A stretch of 64,000 nt of DNA from Escherichia ruysiae (GTDB taxonomy: Bacteria; Pseudomonadota; Gammaproteobacteria; Enterobacterales; Enterobacteriaceae), in the NCBI RefSeq assembly GCF_031323975.1, contig NZ_JAVIWS010000001.1, positions 3,782,001-3,846,000 on the forward strand, read 5' to 3'. The translations under genes and the position numbers were made by a program. Of the stretch, positions 10,776 to 25,572 are shown in pieces. Position 1 is the stretch's first letter. Each line of letters begins with the position of its first letter. The notes under the pieces are model-generated. The model saw nothing but the letters and a program-made list of their open reading frames with translations, did not search any database and had not been told where the DNA came from.

Positions 10776-11750
10776 CTATTTAAATCCTACTATCGGATGG
10801 GGTTTATACGGCGTTTCCAGTTCGGCAATCTGCTCTGGTTTTAGCGTGATATCCACCGCGTTCAGCAACTCATCAAGCTGTTCTTCCCGCGAAGTTCCGA
10901 TAATCGGCGCGGCAATGCCCGGTTTGCTCAATAGCCACGCCAGCGCCACTTGTGCTCGCGTAGCCCCCAATTCTTCACTCACGCCCGTTAATCGTTCTGC
11001 AATCTGCGCGTCATTTTCGTCGCTTTCGTTGTAGAGATTTTTTCCTACTTCATCGGAAACTAATCGTGCGGTGGTTTCTCCCCACGGACGAGTCAGACGT
11101 CCCCGCGCCAGCGGGCTCCACGGGATCACCGCGACGCCCTCCTGATAACATAGCGGCAGCATCTCGCGTTCTTCTTCGCGATAAATCAGATTGTAGTGAT
11201 CCTGCATACTGACAAACTGCGCCCAGCCGTGCTGTTTTTGCAGCTCCAGAGCCTGAGCAAACTGCGAGGCGTGCATGGATGACGCGCCGATATAACGCGC
11301 TTTCCCGGCTTTTACCACGTCGTTCAGGGCTTCCAGCGTCTCTTCGATCGGCGTGTTGTAATCCCAGCGATGAATTTGCAGGATATCAACATAATCCATG
11401 CCGAGACGGCGCAGGCTGTCGTCAATAGAGCGCAAAATTTGTGCGCGGGATAATCCTTCTGGCAAATCACCGACACGATGGAACACTTTGGTGGCAACGA
11501 CCACGTCTTCACGGCGGGCGAAATCCCGCAATGCGCGACCGACTATCTCTTCGCTGCTGCCGTCAGAATAGCTGTTGGCGGTATCAAAGAAATTTATGCC
11601 GCCTTCCAGCGCACGTTTGATGATTGGACGGCTGCTCTCTTCCGGCAGTGTCCATGCGTGATTACCGCGATCTGGCTCGCCAAAGGTCATACAGCCAAGG
11701 CAAAGTCGGGAAACGCGAAGGTCGGTTTTTCCTAAGGGGTTGTATTGCAT
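10776..11750 (-). CDS. yajO: Aldo-keto reductase YajO
   Basis: An NADPH-dependent aldo-keto reductase of 324 residues with a TIM-barrel fold. Catalytic-tetrad regions are visible: FFDTANSYSDGSSEE (Asp and Tyr), VVATKVF (Lys) and QIHRWDYNTPIEE (His). The C-terminal cofactor segment APIIGTSREEQLDE is also present. The E. coli protein has been linked to reduction of sugars and small carbonyls and, through genetics, to thiamine/DXP metabolism; the natural substrate is not settled. It lies 54 bases downstream of dxs on the same strand, so it probably belongs to the xseB-ispA-dxs-yajO operon. Confidence 0.95.
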   Translation of the reverse strand: MQYNPLGKTDLRVSRLCLGCMTFGEPDRGNHAWTLPEESSRPIIKRALEGGINFFDTANSYSDGSSEEIVGRALRDFARREDVVVATKVFHRVGDLPEGLSRAQILRSIDDSLRRLGMDYVDILQIHRWDYNTPIEETLEALNDVVKAGKARYIGASSMHASQFAQALELQKQHGWAQFVSMQDHYNLIYREEEREMLPLCYQEGVAVIPWSPLARGRLTRPWGETTARLVSDEVGKNLYNESDENDAQIAERLTGVSEELGATRAQVALAWLLSKPGIAAPIIGTSREEQLDELLNAVDITLKPEQIAELETPYKPHPIVGFK

Positions 11751-11804
11751 GCTGCCACTCCTGCCATGAATAATTTCTTAAGCATAGCAGGAGTGGAGTA
11801 GGGA

Positions 11805-13667
11805 TTATGCCAGCCAGGCCTTGATTTTGGCTTCCATTCCGGCGGCATCGAGGCCGAGCTCGGCGCGCATTTCTTCCTGAGTTCCTTGCGGAATAAAGAA
11901 GTCCGGCAGGCCAATGTTCAGTACCGGCACCGGTTTACGATGAGCCATCAGCACTTCGTTCACGCCACTGCCCGCGCCGCCCATAATGGCGTTTTCTTCA
12001 ACGGTGACCAGCGCCTCATGGCTGGCGGCCATTTCCAGAATTAACGCTTCATCAAGCGGCTTCACAAAACGCATATCGACCAGCGTAGCGTTCAGCGATT
12101 CGGCGACTTTCGCCGCTTCTGGCATTAGCGTACCAAAGTTGAGGATCGCTAGCTTTTCACCACGACGCTTCACGATGCCTTTGCCAATCGGCAGTTTTTC
12201 CAGCGGCGTCAGCTCCACGCCGACGGCATTGCCGCGCGGGTAGCGCACCGCTGACGGCCCCTCGTTATAGTGATAGCCGGTATGGAGCATTTGGCGACAT
12301 TCGTTTTCATCGCTCGGGGTCATAATGACCATTTCCGGAATGCAGCGCAGGTAAGAGAGATCAAACGCGCCCTGATGGGTTTGACCGTCAGCACCAACAA
12401 TGCCCGCGCGGTCGATGGCGAACAGAACCGGTAGCTTTTGAATCGCCACGTCATGCAGTACCTGATCATAGGCGCGTTGCAGGAAGGTGGAGTAGATCGC
12501 CACGATTGGTTTGTACCCCCCAATCGCCAGACCCGCAGCAAAGGTCACTGCGTGTTGCTCAGCGATTGCCACATCAAAATAGCGATCCGGGAATTTACGT
12601 GAGAATTCGACCATGCCAGAACCTTCACGCATCGCCGGAGTAATCGCCATCAGCTTGTTGTCTTTCGCTGCGGTTTCGCACAACCAGTCGCCAAAGATTT
12701 TTGAATAGCTCGGCAAACCGCCGCTACTTTTCGGCAAACAACCGCTGGAGGGATCAAATTTAGGCACGGCGTGGAAGGTGATAGGGTCTTTTTCTGCCGG
12801 TTCATAACCACGACCTTTTTTAGTCATGATATGCAGGAACTGTGGGCCTTTCAGGTCGCGCATGTTCTTAAGCGTAGTGATAAGCCCCAGCACATCGTGA
12901 CCGTCCACCGGGCCGATGTAGTTAAAGCCCAGCTCTTCAAACAACGTGCCAGGCACCACCATGCCTTTAATATGTTCTTCGGTACGTTTGAGCAGTTCTT
13001 TAATTGGCGGAACGCCAGAGAAAACTTTTTTCCCGCCTTCGCGCAGTGAAGAGTAAAGCTTACCAGAAAGTAGCTGCGCCAGATGGTTGTTGAGCGCGCC
13101 GACATTTTCGGAAATCGACATTTCATTGTCGTTAAGGACAACCAGCATATCAGGACGGATATCACCCGCATGGTTCATTGCTTCAAACGCCATGCCAGCG
13201 GTAATCGCGCCATCGCCAATGACACAGACGGTGCGGCGATTTTTGCCTTCTTTCTCAGCAGCAACCGCAATACCAATTCCGGCACTGATGGAGGTTGATG
13301 AATGCCCGACGCTTAATACGTCATATTCGCTTTCGCCGCGCCACGGGAACGGATGCAGACCGCCTTTCTGACGGATGGTGCCGATTTTGTCGCGGCGTCC
13401 GGTCAAAATTTTATGCGGATAAGCCTGATGCCCCACATCCCAAATCAATTGGTCAAAAGGAGTGTTGTAGACATAGTGCAGCGCCACGGTCAGTTCGACC
13501 GTGCCCAGCCCGGAGGCGAAGTGCCCGCTGGAACGGCTCACGCTGTCGAGTAAATAGCGGCGCAGTTCGTCGCAGAGTTTCGGTAAACTCTCTTTTGGCA
13601 ACAGTCGTAACTCCTGGGTGGAGTCGACCAGTGCCAGGGTCGGGTATTTGGCAATATCAAAACTCAT
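11805..13667 (-). CDS. dxs: 1-deoxy-D-xylulose-5-phosphate synthase
   Basis: Condenses pyruvate with glyceraldehyde 3-phosphate using thiamine diphosphate. This is the entry step of the MEP isoprenoid pathway and a branch to thiamine and pyridoxal synthesis. It has 620 residues. It shows the [18 protein letters not shown]-terminal region, the TPP/Mg motif [18 protein letters not shown] leading to NDNEMSIS, the catalytic-glutamate region [17 protein letters not shown], and [15 protein letters not shown]. It follows ispA by 24 bases. The thiamine enzymes thiL and thiI are close by on the other strand. Confidence 0.98.
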   Translation of the reverse strand: MSFDIAKYPTLALVDSTQELRLLPKESLPKLCDELRRYLLDSVSRSSGHFASGLGTVELTVALHYVYNTPFDQLIWDVGHQAYPHKILTGRRDKIGTIRQKGGLHPFPWRGESEYDVLSVGHSSTSISAGIGIAVAAEKEGKNRRTVCVIGDGAITAGMAFEAMNHAGDIRPDMLVVLNDNEMSISENVGALNNHLAQLLSGKLYSSLREGGKKVFSGVPPIKELLKRTEEHIKGMVVPGTLFEELGFNYIGPVDGHDVLGLITTLKNMRDLKGPQFLHIMTKKGRGYEPAEKDPITFHAVPKFDPSSGCLPKSSGGLPSYSKIFGDWLCETAAKDNKLMAITPAMREGSGMVEFSRKFPDRYFDVAIAEQHAVTFAAGLAIGGYKPIVAIYSTFLQRAYDQVLHDVAIQKLPVLFAIDRAGIVGADGQTHQGAFDLSYLRCIPEMVIMTPSDENECRQMLHTGYHYNEGPSAVRYPRGNAVGVELTPLEKLPIGKGIVKRRGEKLAILNFGTLMPEAAKVAESLNATLVDMRFVKPLDEALILEMAASHEALVTVEENAIMGGAGSGVNEVLMAHRKPVPVLNIGLPDFFIPQGTQEEMRAELGLDAAGMEAKIKAWLA

Positions 13668-13691
13668 CAGGGGCCTATTAATACTTATTGT

Positions 13692-14591
13692 TTATTTATT
13701 ACGCTGGATGATGTAGTCCGCTAGCGCTTCCAGTGCCGAGGTATCGAGTGACTGTTCAGCCAGTTGTTTCAGCGACTGACGGGCATCGTCGATCAGATCC
13801 CGGGCTTTCTTCCGGGCTTGCTCAAGACCCAGAAGTGCAGGGTAGGTACTTTTACCAAGTTGCTGGTCGGCACCCTGGCGTTTACCCAACGTTGCAGTAT
13901 CTCCCACCACATCCAGGATGTCATCCTGAACCTGGAAGGCAAGGCCGATGCTCTCTGCATACTTGTCGAGTATAGGCAGTGCATTTCGTCCTTTATCTCC
14001 GGCGCTTAATGCACCAAGGCGAACGGCGGCGCGAATCAATGCGCCGGTTTTATGACGATGAATACGCTCAAGCGCCTCCAGAGGTATGTGTTTGCCTTCT
14101 GCGTCTAAATCTAATGCCTGACCGCCGCACATTCCGGCAATACCGCTGGCATTTGCCAGTTCAGAAATCATCGCAATTCTGTCGCGATCTGATACTTCCG
14201 GCATATCGGCATCGCTTAAAATCGAAAACGCCAGCGTTTGTAAAGCATCGCCAGCAAGAATTGCGTTCGCTTCGCCAAACTTCACATGGCAGGTCGGCAA
14301 CCCGCGACGCAGATCGTCATCATCCATTGCCGGTAAATCATCATGAATTAATGAGTAAGCGTGGATACACTCTACGGCGGCAGCGGGTGCGTCTAACGTG
14401 CTCATGCTAACGCCGAGCATTTGACCAGTAGCATAAACCAGGAACGGTCGCAGGCGCTTACCACCTAATAATGCGCCATACTGCATGGTTTCTACCACGG
14501 GAGTGTTCTGAAAGGGCAGTGGGGCGATAAAACGGCTCAGCGCCTGGTTGGCCTGCTTAACACAGGCTTCGAGTTGCTGCGGAAAGTCCAT
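13692..14591 (-). CDS. ispA: Farnesyl diphosphate synthase (geranyltranstransferase)
   Basis: Adds two isopentenyl units to dimethylallyl diphosphate to make farnesyl diphosphate for quinones and undecaprenyl carriers. It has 299 residues. The first aspartate-rich motif is in SLIHDDLPAMDDDDLRRG and the second in FQVQDDILDVVGD, with GGKRLRPFL and GGQALDLDAE between and before them. Its ATG overlaps the stop of xseB (TAATG), a mark of translational coupling. Confidence 0.98.
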   Translation of the reverse strand: MDFPQQLEACVKQANQALSRFIAPLPFQNTPVVETMQYGALLGGKRLRPFLVYATGQMLGVSMSTLDAPAAAVECIHAYSLIHDDLPAMDDDDLRRGLPTCHVKFGEANAILAGDALQTLAFSILSDADMPEVSDRDRIAMISELANASGIAGMCGGQALDLDAEGKHIPLEALERIHRHKTGALIRAAVRLGALSAGDKGRNALPILDKYAESIGLAFQVQDDILDVVGDTATLGKRQGADQQLGKSTYPALLGLEQARKKARDLIDDARQSLKQLAEQSLDTSALEALADYIIQRNK

Positions 14592-14833
14592 TACTCATTG
14601 TCCGGTGTAAAAGGTGTCGGAGAGGCGTCTTCGTTGTCAGACAGCAGGATTTGTACGCGCTGTTCGGCTTGTTGTAATTTGGCCTGCCCTTGACGTGCCA
14701 GCTGCACGCCACGTTCGAACTCGTTCAGTGCCTCTTCCAGCGGCAGGTCGCCACTTTCCAGACGGGTCACAATCTGTTCCAGCTCGCTTAGCGCCTTTTC
14801 AAAGCTGGCGGGCGCCTCATTTTTCTTCGGCAT
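14591..14833 (-). CDS. xseB: Exodeoxyribonuclease VII small subunit
   Basis: The small, helical subunit of exonuclease VII, which degrades single-stranded DNA together with the XseA catalytic subunit (not in this window). It has 80 residues. The family core [20 protein letters not shown] is followed by [20 protein letters not shown]. It is the first gene of the minus-strand isoprenoid operon and ends in a TAATG overlap with ispA. Confidence 0.97.
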   Translation of the reverse strand: MPKKNEAPASFEKALSELEQIVTRLESGDLPLEEALNEFERGVQLARQGQAKLQQAEQRVQILLSDNEDASPTPFTPDNE

Positions 14834-15038
14834 AATGAATGTCTGACTCTCAATATTTTACGCCCCGCCATGGTAACGGACTCAGGGCAAATAGCAAATA
14901 ACGCGCAATGGTAAGGTGATGTGCGCAGCAAAGCGATGTTAGTGGTATACTTCCGCGCCTGGATGCAGCCGCAGGTGTGGGCTGCTGTATTTTTCCCTAT
15001 ACAAGTCGCTTAAGACTTGCCAACGAACCATTGCCGCC

Positions 15039-16487
15039 ATGAAGTTTATCATTAAATTGTTCCCGGAAATCACCATCAAGAGCCAATCTGTGCGCTTGCG
15101 CTTTATAAAAATCCTTACCGGGAATATTCGTAACGTTTTAAAGCACTATGATGAGACGCTCGCTGTCGTCCGCCACTGGGATAACATCGAAGTTCGCGCA
15201 AAAGATGAAAATCAGCGTCTGGCCATTCGCGATGCCCTGACCCGTATTCCGGGTATCCACCATATTCTCGAAGTCGAAGACGTGCCGTTTACTGACATGC
15301 ACGATATTTTTGAGAAAGCGTTGGTTCAGTATCGCGATCAGCTGGAAGGTAAAACCTTCTGTGTACGCGTGAAGCGCCGTGGCAAACATGATTTTAGCTC
15401 GATTGATGTGGAACGTTACGTCGGCGGCGGTTTAAATCAGCATATTGAGTCCGCGCGCGTGAAGCTGACCAATCCGGATGTGACTGTCCATCTGGAAGTT
15501 GAGGACGATCGTCTCCTGCTGATCAAAGGCCGCTACGAAGGTATTGGCGGTTTCCCGATCGGCACCCAGGAAGATGTGCTGTCGCTGATCTCCGGCGGTT
15601 TCGACTCCGGTGTTTCCAGCTATATGTTGATGCGTCGCGGCTGCCGCGTGCATTACTGCTTCTTTAATCTCGGCGGCGCGGCGCACGAAATCGGCGTTCG
15701 TCAGGTGGCGCATTATCTGTGGAACCGTTTTGGCAGCTCTCACCGCGTGCGTTTTGTTGCGATTAACTTCGAGCCGGTCGTCGGGGAGATTCTTGAGAAA
15801 ATCGACGACGGTCAGATGGGCGTTATCCTCAAACGTATGATGGTGCGTGCCGCGTCTAAAGTGGCTGAACGTTATGGCGTACAGGCGCTGGTCACCGGCG
15901 AGGCGCTGGGCCAGGTGTCCAGCCAGACGCTGACCAACCTGCGCCTGATTGATAACGTCTCTGATACGCTGATCCTGCGTCCGCTGATCTCTTACGACAA
16001 AGAGCACATCATCAACCTGGCTCGTCAGATTGGCACCGAAGACTTTGCCCGCACGATGCCGGAATATTGCGGTGTGATCTCCAAAAGCCCGACGGTGAAA
16101 GCGGTTAAATCGAAGATTGAAGCGGAAGAAGAGAAGTTCGACTTCAGCATTCTCGACAAAGTAGTTGAGGAAGCGAATAACGTTGATATCCGCGAAATCG
16201 CTCAGCAGACCGAGCAGGAAGTGGTGGAAGTGGAAACCGTCAATGGCTTCGGCCCGAACGACGTGATCCTCGATATTCGCTCTATCGATGAACAGGAAGA
16301 TAAGCCGTTGAAAGTCGAAGGGATCGACGTGGTTTCTCTACCGTTCTATAAACTGAGCACCAAATTTGGCGATCTCGACCAGAACAAAACCTGGCTATTG
16401 TGGTGTGAGCGTGGGGTGATGAGCCGCCTGCAGGCGCTCTATCTGCGCGAGCAGGGCTTTAATAATGTGAAGGTATATCGCCCGTAA
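15039..16487 (+). CDS. thiI: tRNA 4-thiouridylase / thiamine thiazole sulfur carrier ThiI
   Basis: Transfers sulfur from IscS to uridine 8 of tRNA, and to ThiS for thiazole formation. It has 482 residues: an N-terminal ferredoxin-like and THUMP region (about 1-165), a PP-loop ATP-pyrophosphatase domain with [12 protein letters not shown] (about 183-194), and a C-terminal rhodanese domain (about 385-482). The two redox cysteines lie in [12 protein letters not shown] and [12 protein letters not shown]. It is divergent from xseB across a 205-base gap that must hold both promoters. Confidence 0.98.
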
Positions 16488-16500
16488 TTTGTGGTTTTTA

Positions 16501-16524
16501 CGTCGCATCTGGTCAGATGCGACG
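16501..16524. terminator. Hairpin between convergent thiI and yajL
   Basis: An 11-bp perfect palindrome, CGTCGCATCTG/CAGATGCGACG, with a 2-base loop is followed by a REP-like GCCGCATCCGAC. It lies 13 bases after the thiI stop and 16 bases before the yajL stop, so it may end both transcripts. Confidence 0.6.
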
Positions 16525-16540
16525 TTTGCCGCATCCGACA

Positions 16541-18005
<1,465 letters not shown>

Positions 18006-18047
18006 TGTTCCTCCTCACCCGCAACCACACCGGGTGTTCAATAAGGC

Positions 18048-18095
18048 TATCCCTTAATTGTGCATGGTGTTGTGACTATGCACAATTAAGGGATA
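18048..18095. repeat. Perfect 18-bp inverted repeat between panE and yajQ
   Basis: TATCCCTTAATTGTGCAT at 18048-18065 is exactly repeated in reverse complement at 18078-18095, with a 12-base loop (GGTGTTGTGACT). It lies 42 bases upstream of the panE start and 77 bases upstream of the yajQ start. There is no T run, so it does not look like a simple terminator. It could be an operator or an mRNA 5' hairpin. Confidence 0.85.
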
Positions 18096-18172
18096 CGTCC
18101 TGGCGCAGGACTGTCTGTTATTTAACTTTGCAGGTATTATGCTTCGCATCAAAAATGAAGGGAGAGAAAAAG

Positions 18173-18664
18173 ATGCCATCTTTCGATATTGTCTCTGAAG
18201 TTGATCTTCAGGAAGCGCGTAACGCGGTCGATAACGCGAGTCGCGAAGTGGAGTCTCGTTTTGACTTCCGTAACGTTGAAGCGTCGTTTGAGCTGAACGA
18301 CGCTAACAAAACTATCAAAGTGCTGAGTGAGTCCGATTTCCAGGTCAATCAGTTGCTGGATATTCTGCGTGCCAAACTGCTGAAACGCGGCATTGAAGGC
18401 AGTTCGCTGGATGTACCGGAAAATATCGTTCATAGCGGTAAAACCTGGTTTGTGGAAGCGAAGCTGAAGCAGGGCATTGAGAGTGCGACCCAGAAGAAAA
18501 TCGTCAAGATGATCAAAGACAGCAAACTGAAAGTGCAGGCGCAAATTCAGGGTGATGAGATCCGTGTGACCGGTAAATCCCGTGATGATTTGCAGGCTGT
18601 TATGGCGATGGTACGCGGTGGCGATCTCGGCCAGCCGTTCCAGTTCAAAAACTTCCGCGATTAA
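18173..18664 (+). CDS. yajQ: Nucleotide-binding protein YajQ (UPF0234)
   Basis: A 163-residue cytoplasmic protein of the YajQ family, built of two ferredoxin-like halves and reported to bind nucleotides or tRNA. In other genera it acts as a cyclic-di-GMP effector; its role in enterics is unsettled. The family start [14 protein letters not shown] and [18 protein letters not shown] are intact. The ATG at 18173 follows GGGAGAGAAAAAG. A longer in-frame opening upstream would pass through the inverted repeat and has no family support. Confidence 0.96.
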   Translation: MPSFDIVSEVDLQEARNAVDNASREVESRFDFRNVEASFELNDANKTIKVLSESDFQVNQLLDILRAKLLKRGIEGSSLDVPENIVHSGKTWFVEAKLKQGIESATQKKIVKMIKDSKLKVQAQIQGDEIRVTGKSRDDLQAVMAMVRGGDLGQPFQFKNFRD

Positions 18665-18687
18665 TCTCGATAACGTGCGCTCTGTTC

Positions 18688-18791
18688 ATGCCGGATGCGG
18701 CATGATCGCCTTAACTGGCCTGCAAAAGTTTGTGATTTCAAAAGATTACAGCAACTTTGTAGGCCTGATAAGCGTAGCGCATCAGGCAATT
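18688..18791. repeat. REP-type palindromic units between yajQ and yajR
   Basis: ATGCCGGATGCGGCAT at 18688-18703 is one palindromic half. A second REP-like unit, AGGCCTGATAAGCGTAGCGC followed by ATCAGGCAAT, covers about 18761-18791. The genes on either side converge here. Unit boundaries are approximate. Confidence 0.75.
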
Positions 18792-18802
18792 TAGCCTCGT
18801 TT

Positions 18803-20167
18803 TTATGCCTGGCGAATTGCCTGTTCAACCTCAAAGCGATTCGTCACTTTGCTGTCGATTTTCACGTAAGCCGAATGTTCTTCTTCTGCAATCAACACTT
18901 CTTTGACGCCAGCCGTTTCCAGTAAACGAACTTTTAACAAATCATTTGCGGCAACTTCAGCCGGGATTTCAATGCGCAAGCTGCTGACATACGGCGGTTC
19001 TTTCATCGTACTGGCGACCGCCAGCCACACCGCCGCCAGTATTGCACCTGCCAGAAAAACCCCCTGACCGTCAAACATGCCGTCAATCCAGCCGCCCAGA
19101 GAACCGCCAATCGCCACGCCAAGAAACTGGCTGGTGGAGTAAACACCCATCGCCGTGCCTTTGTAACCTGCTGGCGACTCTTTACTGATAAGTGAAGGCA
19201 GGAGGGCTTCCATCAGGTTAAACGCCACAAAGAAAAGCTGCACGCCGACCACTAACTGCCAGAACTGCGTTTGTGCGTTCCACAACACGATTTCCGCAAT
19301 GACGATCAGCCCGACGCAGAAGATAAAGACCTGTTTCATTTTGCGCTTAACTTCGGCGTAGATAATGAAAGGCACAACCGAGCCAAAGGCGATTAACATC
19401 GTCGCCAGATAGACCTTCCAGTGTTCAGCTGCCGGAAAACCCGCGCCAGCCAGTTGCCCTGGCAGGGCAACAAACGTCGACATCAGCAACATGTGCAGAC
19501 ACATAATGCCGAAGTTGAGTTTCAGCAGGCGTGGTTCCGCCAGCACTTTACTGAAACTGCCTTTCACCATCCCGGACTCACGATTAAGTACGTGCGTGCG
19601 GCTGTTAGGCACAACCCAAATGGTCAACGCAATGCCGGTCGTTGCCAGAATAGCGATCATCCAGAACAGCGCATGTAGCCCAAGTTTGTGAGTGATGATC
19701 GGGCCAAGCACCATCGCAATGGCGAAGGTAATGCCAAAACTGACGCCGATAAATGCCATCGCTTTGGTACGGTTTTGTTCGCGAGTCAGATCAGAAAGTA
19801 GCGCCATAACGGCTGCGGCTATGGCGCCAGAACCTTGTAACGCACGACCCAGAATGATCCCCCAGATGGAGTCGGAAAGCGCGGCAATCACGCTACCCGC
19901 GACGAACACAGCTAACCCGCCAACGATAAGCGGTTTGCGGCCTATGCGGTCGGAAAGCAGGCCAAATGGAATCTGAAAAACGGCCTGAGTCAGACCATAA
20001 ATGCCAATCGCAATCCCGATCAACGCTTCACTGGCGCCTTGCAGAGCCATGCCGTACGTGGTCAGAACCGGCAGAACCATAAACATGCCCAGCATACGCA
20101 ATGAAAATACGGTTCCTAAACCCCAGGTCGCGCGCCGCTCGCCTGGCGTCATTTTATAATCGTTCAT
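18803..20167 (-). CDS. yajR: Major facilitator transporter YajR
   Basis: An inner-membrane MFS transporter of 454 residues with 12 predicted helices and an extra cytoplasmic C-terminal ferredoxin-like (YAM) domain (about 388-454), beginning near PPYVSSLRIEIPAEV. MFS motif A is GLLSDRIGRKP. The K-12 protein structure is known, but its substrate is not established. The ATG at 20167 is preceded by AGAGGTGGTA; an in-frame start 14 codons earlier is less likely. It lies downstream of the cyo terminator, so it is probably its own transcript. Confidence 0.94.
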   Translation of the reverse strand: MNDYKMTPGERRATWGLGTVFSLRMLGMFMVLPVLTTYGMALQGASEALIGIAIGIYGLTQAVFQIPFGLLSDRIGRKPLIVGGLAVFVAGSVIAALSDSIWGIILGRALQGSGAIAAAVMALLSDLTREQNRTKAMAFIGVSFGITFAIAMVLGPIITHKLGLHALFWMIAILATTGIALTIWVVPNSRTHVLNRESGMVKGSFSKVLAEPRLLKLNFGIMCLHMLLMSTFVALPGQLAGAGFPAAEHWKVYLATMLIAFGSVVPFIIYAEVKRKMKQVFIFCVGLIVIAEIVLWNAQTQFWQLVVGVQLFFVAFNLMEALLPSLISKESPAGYKGTAMGVYSTSQFLGVAIGGSLGGWIDGMFDGQGVFLAGAILAAVWLAVASTMKEPPYVSSLRIEIPAEVAANDLLKVRLLETAGVKEVLIAEEEHSAYVKIDSKVTNRFEVEQAIRQA

Positions 20168-20275
20168 TACCACCTCTGTTTTAAATTCGCGACTAGTGTA
20201 AAGCGGCAAACGAATGGGGTAAACATGCGGATTTTTTAGTAAATATTTCGTGAGGGATATGTTTCTAATGCTAAG

Positions 20276-20301
20276 AAAAAAGGTGCCGTAGCACCTTTTT
20301 T
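20276..20301 (-). terminator. Rho-independent terminator after cyoE
   Basis: The arms AAAAAAGGTGC and GCACCTTTTTT flank a CGTA loop, giving a T run on the minus strand. It ends the cyoABCDE transcript 17 bases after the cyoE stop. Confidence 0.85.
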
Positions 20302-20317
20302 AACAGGGAAGTCGCAG

Positions 20318-21208
20318 TTACCAAACGCCAGCCAGCAGCGTATGCGAGTCCGGCACCATAAAATCAACGGACATCATCACCGAGAGGGCAGTGATGGCGA
20401 TGATAGAGAAGCCGAACAGCTTGCGCGCCCAGATTCGGTCATCAGCAACTTTATAACCACGCAGGGCCATACCTAACCACCAGACGCTGACTGCCGCAGC
20501 GACCACCAGATATTTGTATCCAGCGTAACCGCCAAGAGAGAGCATCAGCGTGGCAACAGCAAAGGCGATGATATACAGCGTGATGTGATTCTTCGCCACT
20601 GAAATGCCTTTCACTACCGGCAGTACCGGAATGTTCGCCGCCTGATAATCCTTGAAGCGGAAAATGGCGATGGCATAAGAGTGAGGCATTTGCCACAGGC
20701 TGAAGATAGCCAGCAGGATTGCAGCGCCGCTATCGAAGTCGCCTGTCACCGCACAGTAGCCGATCACCGGCGGCGCAGCGCCGGAGAGCGAACCAATCAA
20801 CGTGCCGTAGACAGAGTGGCGTTTCATGTACAGGCTATAAACGCCAACATACACCACAAAGCCCATCACCCCCAGCCAGCAGGCCAGCGGATTCGCGCCA
20901 AACCACAGCAGCATAAAGCCAGCAATACCCAGCACGGTGGCGTACACCAGCGAGACAGCAGGAGAGATCAGGCCTTTAACCAGCACCCGATTCTTCGTCC
21001 TTTCCATCTTTCTGTCGATATCCCTGTCGATGTAGTTGTTAAACACACAACCCGACGCCACAACCAGTGACACTCCAACCAACGTGTAGATAAACAGGGG
21101 ATAATCAATGCTGCCCTTTGAGGCCAGCAGGAATCCCCCAATCACCGAGATCAGGTTGCCAAAGATGATGCCTGGTTTCGTTACTTGCAGGTATTGCTTA
21201 AACATCAT
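20318..21208 (-). CDS. cyoE: Protoheme IX farnesyltransferase (heme O synthase)
   Basis: Adds a farnesyl chain to heme B, giving the heme O needed by cytochrome bo3. It is an inner-membrane UbiA-family prenyltransferase of 296 residues. The aspartate-rich prenyl-diphosphate motif [19 protein letters not shown] is present, and a second loop holds [15 protein letters not shown]. The start [13 protein letters not shown] is preferred to an upstream start that would extend into cyoD. It is the last gene of the cyo operon and uses the farnesyl diphosphate made by IspA, encoded nearby. Confidence 0.97.
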   Translation of the reverse strand: MMFKQYLQVTKPGIIFGNLISVIGGFLLASKGSIDYPLFIYTLVGVSLVVASGCVFNNYIDRDIDRKMERTKNRVLVKGLISPAVSLVYATVLGIAGFMLLWFGANPLACWLGVMGFVVYVGVYSLYMKRHSVYGTLIGSLSGAAPPVIGYCAVTGDFDSGAAILLAIFSLWQMPHSYAIAIFRFKDYQAANIPVLPVVKGISVAKNHITLYIIAFAVATLMLSLGGYAGYKYLVVAAAVSVWWLGMALRGYKVADDRIWARKLFGFSIIAITALSVMMSVDFMVPDSHTLLAGVW

Positions 21209-21219
21209 AACCGCCGCTC

Positions 21220-24156
<2,937 letters not shown>

Positions 24157-24165
24157 TCAACCCCT

Positions 24166-25116
<951 letters not shown>

Positions 25117-25162
25117 ACGACCTCAATTCCACGGGATCTGGTGGCGTTTAAAGTGTGTGGGC

Positions 25163-25191
25163 ATTTTACGGGAAGGTTACATTACTGTAAA
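25163..25191 (-). promoter_or_regulatory. cyoABCDE promoter
   Basis: On the minus strand a TTTACA -35 (25186-25191) and TAAAAT -10 (25163-25168) are separated by exactly 17 bases, giving a leader of about 40 bases to the cyoA ATG. This is a good sigma-70 promoter. ArcA/Fnr control is known for the operon but I did not assign the sites. Confidence 0.75.
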
Positions 25192-25572
25192 CATGATTAA
25201 ATTCCTGTTACTTGGATTTGGCTGTCAGGTCACATATGTTGCAAAACATATCAGGTTGATTTTAAGAAGCTGTTACAAAAGGGCGTTATAACGAAAGGGG
25301 ACTACAGAAGGGGGTGGGGATGGCAATTGGTATAACCAATCTCAAAATAAAACAATTATTTAACAAATAATCATCATTGAGGTGACAAATCAGGCGTAGG
25401 GAAATAAAAAGTCATTAGCTGAATCGTGTAAAAAAATAAAACATATAGATTCAGTCAATAATTTCAGAAATCTAAGCCGCACAAAAGAACAAATATTATT
25501 AAGCAATGCTGATGTTTATTTAGCCGTAATAATTACGCCGGGTGATTACTACAGCTAAATTATATTCACAGA
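25192..25572. other. AT-rich gap between ampG 3' end and cyo promoter, no gene seen
   Basis: About 380 bases lie upstream of the cyo promoter up to the ampG stop; both flanking genes are on the minus strand. The sequence is AT-rich (for example 25340-25510). It includes the palindromic ATATGTTGCAAAACATAT at about 25235-25252, a possible regulator site. I see no open frame with a credible start and ribosome-binding site. Confidence 0.5.
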
